From Bidens hawaiensis (lineage: Eukaryota > Streptophyta > Magnoliopsida > Asterales > Asteraceae): 64,000 nt of DNA. Both the position numbers and the translations under genes were made by a program. Of the stretch, positions 57,884-64,000 are shown in pieces; position 1 is the first letter of the stretch; each line of letters starts with the position of its first letter. Below the pieces are notes generated by a model, which was not told where the DNA came from, did not search any database, and saw only the letters and a list, made by a program, of their open reading frames with translations. The stretch lies in NCBI GenBank assembly GCA_021521415.1, contig JAIQDT010003833.1, positions 216,678-280,677 of the forward strand, read 5' to 3'.

Positions 57884-59666
57884 CCTGATGGCAACTTCGC
57901 TGTAAAGCTAAGTTCGCCTAGCTGGTAACTTCGCCTAAAGCTAAGTTCGCCTAAGGTTAACTTCGCCTAGAGCTAGGTTCGCCCGAGGGTTAACTTCGCC
58001 TAAAGTCAAGTTCGATTAGAAAATAAATTAAAAATCTAATGAAAAATGTGTTAAGACAGTTAATGGAAATAAAATTTTTCCAAGCTGACCTGGCAGCTCG
58101 ACCCCAGCCAGGGGCTCTGCCCCTTGGACCCTGCTAGGGGCTGCCGCCCCTAGACCCCGCTGCCAAGGGCGCTGCCCCCGGACCCCCGTTCGTTGTGGGT
58201 AGTGGTTAAGACTGGAAAGATGATATGAGTAGTGATAGTTGTTTGATACGTGTACTTGTTATACAGTCAGCCGTGCACAACTGAAGAAAGGGATTACGAT
58301 TAACGGTGAACGTAACCGTGTTCAGGTGAGTTTCTAGCCCCATTCCTTGTTATGTTTTCGGGGCTGTGTGCATACTCGATGTGTTGTTAATACATTTATC
58401 CTAAGTGATAAGTGTATGTCATATGTGATATGTGTGATAGATATGAATGATTGTTTGTCGGTACGCGAACGATCTTCGGATATTGCGCGTACTGTCAGGT
58501 TAAAAATAAAGGTACGAATATTATATATCGAAGATGTATGAATATTTCAAATGAATGCTTGTCGGGGCGTGAACGATCTTCGGATATTGCACGTAACGAC
58601 AAGGGGTATGATTGTTAAATGAATGAGGTAAAGAACGCCTAGAGTGTTCTTATGTTATAATGTAAGTATGTGTATATAGGTACACGAATGGCATGTGAGT
58701 TCTACGTTCGACATAGTAAGTTAGGATGGCAAATCCCTCTAGCTTATGTCCGACATAGACTCGGCTGGTAATGGCGTAGTTAAGGACTGCGAGCCTTATA
58801 CGTGAAGTAGATGATATATGTAAACGTAGATAAGGACTGCGAACCTTATATGTAATGTAGATAGGCGTCAGCATAGGAAAGGACTGTGAACCTTATACGT
58901 GCTGTATTTGTAGCATAGGGGACGACTGCGAACCTCGTACGTGCTATGAATTAGGTTGCAACATAGGGAAGGACTGCGAACCTTGTACGTGTTGTGGATG
59001 TATTTCAGCATAGGAAAGGACTGTGAACCTTATACGTGCTGATTTTGTAGCATAGGGGAGGACTGCGAACCTCGTACGTGCTATGAATTAGGTTGCAACA
59101 TAGGGAAGGACTGCGAACCTTGTACGTGTTGTGGTTGTACTATGGTATAGGGAAGGACCGCGATCCTTGTACGTACCATAAATGGTGAACATAGGTAAGG
59201 ACTGCGAACCTTGTACGTGTTCACGACCTTGAGTACAGGTATAGGCGGTGAACTATGAACGTACTCTCGGTAGACTGAGGTTAGTGATTGTAGATATGTA
59301 TGTATGTATGGTAGCAAGTATGTATGTAGAACAGAAGGGTAACTAGTGAAGTATGGATATGTATCTACAGATATGTATGTATGTGTATGTATTGTATGGC
59401 GTTCGATTAACTAGAACTCACTCAGCGTAGCTGACTTTTAGTATGCACGCAGGTGAGCTGATTATAGAGTTAGCATGAGGATGACACACGGCATGGATTG
59501 AACGGCTGACATCTGAAGAAAGAAGTAAAGATGTTTTAAATATAAAGTTTTGTGTTATGGTATCAAAGAAAAGATCTAATGTTTTGTAACAAATGATTGA
59601 TGTTTTATATTGTGTTTATGAGTAAATTCGACGCTAAAGTAGGGTCACCGGGTTCGGGGCCGTACA
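57884..59666 (+). repeat. Element E LTR 4, partial and more diverged
   Basis: It begins inside the TTCGCCT block at a CCT junction (57,884-57,886) and lacks about the first 680 bp. Compared with LTRs 1-3 it has a 37-bp deletion near 59,611 and several substitutions (for example CGGCTGACATC, GTAAATTCGAC, GGGGCCGTACA). It ends at the outer TTTCT duplication. Confidence 0.9.
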
Positions 59667-59671
59667 TTTCT

Positions 59672-60850
59672 TTAATTTGAAGACATCTATAATAGAATAT
59701 AATATGGTGTAGTATATGAAAAAGATGAACAACATAAATATAAAAACAGAATTTTATATAGCATGATGTTTCAATTTTACTGACTTAATAAAGGATTTTA
59801 ATACACAAAACAAAAAAATTAGAAAACCGGGAAACCAAGTACTATTAACTCTAGTGACAATTGTAGCTTATTTATATTTGGTGTTCATATAGATATTAAA
59901 GACATGAAAATCAGAAAGATTACACAGGAAATAACAATAACACAACTTACTTAACTGGATATGAAGACTATCTGTTAACTTGAATCGACATAGATGATCA
60001 GAAATTCATTTATGTAAAAGTATCTAACCCACCAATATATTTCTATAATAGTAGCACATGTTACACATGAGTTAAAAACATATAAACAACCATATACATA
60101 TAGACAACCATTATAAAATTTCATAACTAACATATTAAACCAACACAAATATTTTCGCATAACTTTGTAACAAAAATATTAAACATTTAGATTGTATACA
60201 TAAAAAATTAATACTTACACAAACTTACTATACACCTAAATTAAAAAACCAAACGAAGACATGAACATGTTATCATCATATTAGCCCACCATCAACTTCT
60301 TCGACAGTTTATTAAAAAAAAAATCATTTTGCTTCACAATATAAAAAAACAAAATAAATCATAGCCACATGAGTAAATATGCAACTAAAGTCTTAAGGTA
60401 TATGAGTTTCATTTCAACGTTCATAAATAAATAAAGGTATATTTTATTATAAATTATTTTGTAATTAAAATTTTGTTTTATTTCGATTTAAAGACATTTT
60501 TAGTTAAATGTATTAAGTTAAATCGAACCAATACATTTTATTATACTAATTTCACTAATTAAGTATAACTAAAATAATATAGAGATAATTAAAATTAAAC
60601 CGGTTAATTTTAATTTTATTACATAAAGTTATTCTCAAATTAAAATTTTATTAAAGTGATTGCAATCTGCAGTAAATTATGTTTCAAACTATTTAACATA
60701 ATTACTTTATTTAAAATTAATTTCATTATATAATTATTTTTTTAATTGTATACAATAATCTTAACATTTATGCGTAATTAGAAATTGTTCAAATATAAAT
60801 GATGAAAACTTTGTTGAGATTGGAGACTATTAAAAACTTCGTTATTATTA
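59672..60850. other. AT-rich flank, nothing recognised
   Basis: Very AT-rich intergenic DNA with no supported coding or RNA feature. Confidence 0.5.
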
Positions 60851-62135
60851 TCTACTTGTTTTAATAAAGTAAAATAAATGAGACACATGTCACTTGGAGA
60901 TTCAATCCTAGCCTCAATTTCCCGCTCAAACTAATTTCTATTTTTAATAAAATCATATTTATGTCAGTGTAATCAAAACATATCAGTTCATTTTCTAATT
61001 AAATAACTAATTACCTAAATTATAGAAATTACAAATATGCAGGTATTTATGTAAATATAATTAAATTATTTATATCTTTAATGAAATCAAATATGGGTCT
61101 AAAATGATAGGAAATACATTTTGAATGAATAAAAGTTTTATTCTCACATATTTATTCAACCTAGGGGTGCTTCGATTTTGCCTTTTGGGTTTATGGTTTC
61201 TTGGGTCTGGTTCTTCAGCTTTCAAAGTGGTAAATTTAGAACTGAAACCCAACCCAAATCTGTCACAGTTTTTCGGGTTCGGGTTGTTTGAGTTTGTGTT
61301 TTTCAAGTTGGGTTACTCGAGTTTTGAGTGTCTAACAAAACAAAATGTAAATAAAAAAAGTAAATAAAAACTACAACGTGAAAACTAAAGCAACATACAC
61401 TTTTTTATTCCTTATGTAAATAACCAAATAATAAATAAACATAACCGGGTAAAATAAACTTGATGTTTTTAAACAATAAATAGTCGATCAAATATAATAG
61501 ATGGAATAAGAACAAGTGAAATGTGTAGAGTGTTCCATATACGTGTACATATCTAATAATAATAATATTAAACTTATAGTTTATTCGGGTTTTTTAGGTT
61601 GACCCAAAACCTAGATATCAAACCCAAGAACCAACCCGGATTACTTAGGTTCCGGTTTGGTTGGCCTTTTCTCGGGTTCGAGTTTTTCGGGCCAGAATAG
61701 TTTTGGTTCGGGCTCGGGTTTTCTCGGGTCGGGTTTCAAGTAAAAGTGACAACTCTAATTCAACCTCCATGGATCCATGGAGTTTTCATCTATCTATTTC
61801 GAAACTATAGTACAAACGTGGTTTATTCATGCTAATTTTATATATGATATTTTTTATGTCATTATTAATGAAACATTTTATCATATTTTGTTAGAATTTG
61901 TTATTTCATTAAAAAAAATATAATTACAGCTTATAAAATCATTATGTGCGTATTTTTTGTGATTACGAAGGAACTGTGTAACAGTCCACCACGTATTCAT
62001 ATGATTATTCAATTAGAAAATATAATTTGTACTTATAAAACCATTTAACTAGAAAATATACTTTAATCATTTAATTTTATAGCTTAATAGTGTTTCTTTT
62101 AAACGTCACGTGTGTCACACGGGCTCTAAAACTAG
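60851..62135 (+). mobile_element. Helitron-like copy (about 1,285 bp), non-autonomous
   Basis: The 3' end has hairpin CGTGT-GTC-ACACG, then GGCTCTAAAACTAG (62,135) and T. The 5' end TCTACTTG at 60,851 follows A, and shortly after, GTCACTTGGAGATTCAATCC parallels the Helitron at 36,941. Inside, at 61,150-61,330 and 61,580-61,740, are runs rich in CGGGTT/AACCCG, a low-complexity repeat that creates short ORFs. Confidence 0.6.
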
Positions 62136-62829
62136 TCACTATATATAAAGAAGAATTTTGGTGCCGCAAATGGTTTATTGGGCCATTTGGCGGCATCACA
62201 TTGGTTGGTGAAAATTTGTTTTTATATTTTTCCTTTTTGGTTCAGTTACCATAATAAATATAATGGAAACCGACCAAACTTCAGTTTTTTTAACTTCGGT
62301 ACCATAACAAACCTGAAACAAACCAACCGAGCTCGTGCAGCCTCGCGACCTTATTTGAAGCTCATGACCAACGACGCTCGGGTTTTACCAATGCGCAAAT
62401 TTATCAACCCCCCCCCCCCCCCCCCCATGGTCATTGGTCCACCTCATTTTTATATTTTTTTTGTTTTTTTAAGTTCCAGTACCATAACGTACGTAATCAA
62501 AACCGACCGAATTCGTGTCAAGTTACCGCCTCAATGCTCGGGACCAACAACGCTTGGGTTTTACCACCGCCTAGGTTTGCAAACAAGTAAGCATTGTCTT
62601 AAATATTTTATTTTCTTATATGTTAATGTTTTTATTATATTTTAACTTGATGAATTAATTTTGTTTGGTTTTAACGCTCAAACTTTACCAATGTTGTCTA
62701 TTTCGTAACAAACGCAGTAGGTATTGACCGAATTCGTGTAGATTGATCATCGTAACGCTTGTGTTTTACCAACGCCCCGGTTTCAACGATGGGTTTTACA
62801 GGCTGCGTTGCGCCGGATAGAAAAACTAG
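62136..62829 (+). mobile_element. Second Helitron-like copy (about 694 bp)
   Basis: It begins TCACTATATATAAAGAAG directly after the previous 3' terminus and ends with GCGTTGCGCCGG, then ATAGAAAAACTAG and T. Its interior has degenerate repeats with ACCGACCAAA/ACCGACCGAATTCGTG and GGTTTTACCA, plus a run of 19 C (62,408-62,426). The open frame at 62,178-62,645 crosses that C run and is not a gene. Confidence 0.55.
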
Positions 62830-63017
62830 TTTTGAATAAATGAAGATCAAACTGCTTATTTTGGTAATTTTCCTTCTACATTTTTTACTTTGTGATTAAA
62901 AATGATTATTAAAACAAGCACAAACTGATTTAATTTGTATTTGAAAAGATCACACTTACATTCCATAAACTGCTGAATTTGTTCCTACCTTTTTATGTAG
63001 ATGGTAACATATGTAGT

Positions 63018-64000
63018 TTAATCATCAAGAAATTCAAGCGGGCTAGAGTTGACTGTCGCATATGACAAAAGCTCATTATCTGTCTCGAATATCTCCATCT
63101 CATTGGAAGTCAATGTTACCGTGGCTTCAACACCACCGCCTTTAACGTATCATTCAAAGCCACTATCCTCGTGAATCCTGCGTTCATGTCATAGAACCAT
63201 ACAGGTGTTCCCCATCCGAAATCAATCTTGTAAATTCCATGATTTTGTAGGCTAGTAACGGACAGACATCTATCTCCTTCCTCTGTAATATCCATCACAT
63301 CCTTTAACCTGTTTAAGATACCATTGTATACATCATGCCCCTTTTCACCTTTTTTAGAGTCGATGTGATCCGAGTTAATTTTGGCTATTGATTCCCTAAT
63401 TTCACCCATCAACTTTGGCAGTCCTAGTTGACTATCTAGAAAACAAATCCCAGTGGCAATTTGAATAAGGTTTCCAATTGATTCATAGGGCAAAGGCGGT
63501 GAAGCCTTGCACGTAAATTCACATATGACAACAAAGCATGTGGTGTTTGTGGGTGGACAGGTTTTACGGCTAATGATGCTTTGCAGCAGCCTTCCATATT
63601 AGGGCAGATGTGGCCTCCATTCGAGTTGGACCTCTTTTTGAAGTGTAGATAACCGCTTGGTCCTTAAGGGAAGCTATAGCCGTAGAATCAAACACAAATC
63701 TTTTTGTACTAACTGATTTGGTATTCATAAACTTGGAAGGTCAAGAATAGTTAAGGTTATGATTATTGGGAAACACCTTAGAAGCCACAAAACTAGGGAA
63801 AACTTGTTGTGGTGAACCCCTTGTAGCCGCAGCCCACGCTTTCATAAAGAAGAAATATGTATTGCCATCAAAGAGCTTGTGTGTCACACTAGTTGAAAGG
63901 CCAATCCCACCACATTTGAAAACATTAACCTGACGAATGACATATGTAGATAGAAATTTTATATGCACATGCATGGTGATACACCAATCAATAATAGACT
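63018..64000 (-). pseudogene. BAHD acyltransferase pseudogene (vinorine-synthase-like clade), 5' end beyond window
   Basis: BAHD enzymes move acyl groups from acyl-CoA onto alcohols or amines of specialised metabolites in the cytosol. Visible minus-strand motifs are: CGGIGLSTSVTHKLFDG with the catalytic HxxxD (about 63,910-63,870), KRFVFDSTAIASLKDQA (about 63,695-63,650), PTRMEATSALIWKAA (about 63,640-63,595), YESIGNLIQIATG (about 63,490-63,450) and the structural DFGWG (about 63,225-63,210). The tail ends FLDD with TAA at 63,018-63,020. Damage: TGA at 63,741-63,743 and single-base losses near 63,594, 63,508 and 63,148. Domain order is complete from HxxxD to the end without introns, so decay is recent. 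The N-terminal third lies outside the window. Confidence 0.88.

Larger units (their letters stand above)
46246..59666 (+). mobile_element. Element E: tandem array of a gag-only Ty3/gypsy retrotransposon
   Basis: The array reads LTR (46,246-48,757), gag unit, LTR (50,790-53,301), gag unit, LTR (55,334-57,845), 38 bp of internal sequence, partial LTR (57,884-59,666). Unit spacing is exactly 4,544 bp. One target duplication TTTCT brackets the whole block (46,241-46,245 and 59,667-59,671), so a single insertion later expanded, most simply by unequal exchange between LTRs. The third unit lost its gag and the start of the fourth LTR by a deletion with CCT microhomology. No protease, RT or integrase is present, so the family depends on an autonomous relative. 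LTR ends, primer site and pre-PPT hairpin resemble Tekay elements such as C. Confidence 0.93.

Noticed and set aside
46246..59666. Array E as purely an assembly artefact
   Set aside because: One target duplication brackets the block, LTR 4 has diverged and one junction shows a microhomology deletion; the copy number itself still needs long-read support.
61070..61367. ORFs on both strands with repeated proline or phenylalanine/glycine words
   Set aside because: Produced by a CGGGTT/AACCCG low-complexity repeat.
62178..62645. Open frame of 155 codons
   Set aside because: It crosses a run of 19 C and degenerate repeats inside a Helitron-like copy, with no recognisable protein.

Overview
The window is intergenic chromatin from a large, repeat-rich plant nuclear genome. 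The evidence is several Ty3/gypsy families primed by initiator-Met tRNA, plant-type Helitrons ending in CTAG, Stowaway and Tourist MITEs, an RPA70-like gene with introns, and a BAHD acyltransferase. The element types fit a eudicot, most likely Asteraceae; that is an impression from family resemblance, not a proof. No intact host gene is visible.

Layout. (1) 1-33,408 is one nested retrotransposon stack. The oldest layer is a TAT-type Ty3/gypsy element (D) on the + strand, with an intron-containing antisense extra gene before its 3' LTR. Chromovirus-like element A (minus strand, 5' LTR at 3,827-6,053) sits in D's protease region, and A's gag carries a 512-bp solo LTR with a perfect GTGGT duplication. 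Gag-only element B (minus strand, LTRs 11,360-13,318 and 29,502-31,458) sits in an intron of D's antisense gene. Inside B lies the complete, very young Tekay-type element C (14,131-26,982, ATGTG duplication, 3,381-bp LTRs with two differences seen). C has an intact gag-pol ORF and an extra upstream ORF with a C-terminal hydrophobic segment. (2) 33,409-46,240 holds decayed RPA70-like gene copies (minus strand), three Helitron ends or copies, a Pif1-helicase tail, a Tourist MITE and a Stowaway MITE. (3) 46,246-59,666 is a tandem array of a gag-only element (E): LTR-gag-LTR-gag-LTR-(deleted gag)-partial LTR, unit 4,544 bp, with the whole array bracketed by one TTTCT duplication. (4) 59,672-64,000 is AT-rich with two Helitron-like copies and a BAHD acyltransferase pseudogene cut by the window end.

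The least expected signal is structural. Several unrelated LTR families here carry arrays of stem-loops whose arms change together while the loop stays constant. The clearest is a run of ten hairpins in every E LTR (47,837-48,278 in the first). Three of these stem-loop families also vary within one LTR in a compensatory way. Element C and E also share a compensating hairpin just before the polypurine tract, and the LTRs of A and B contain tRNA-like A/B boxes in sense orientation.
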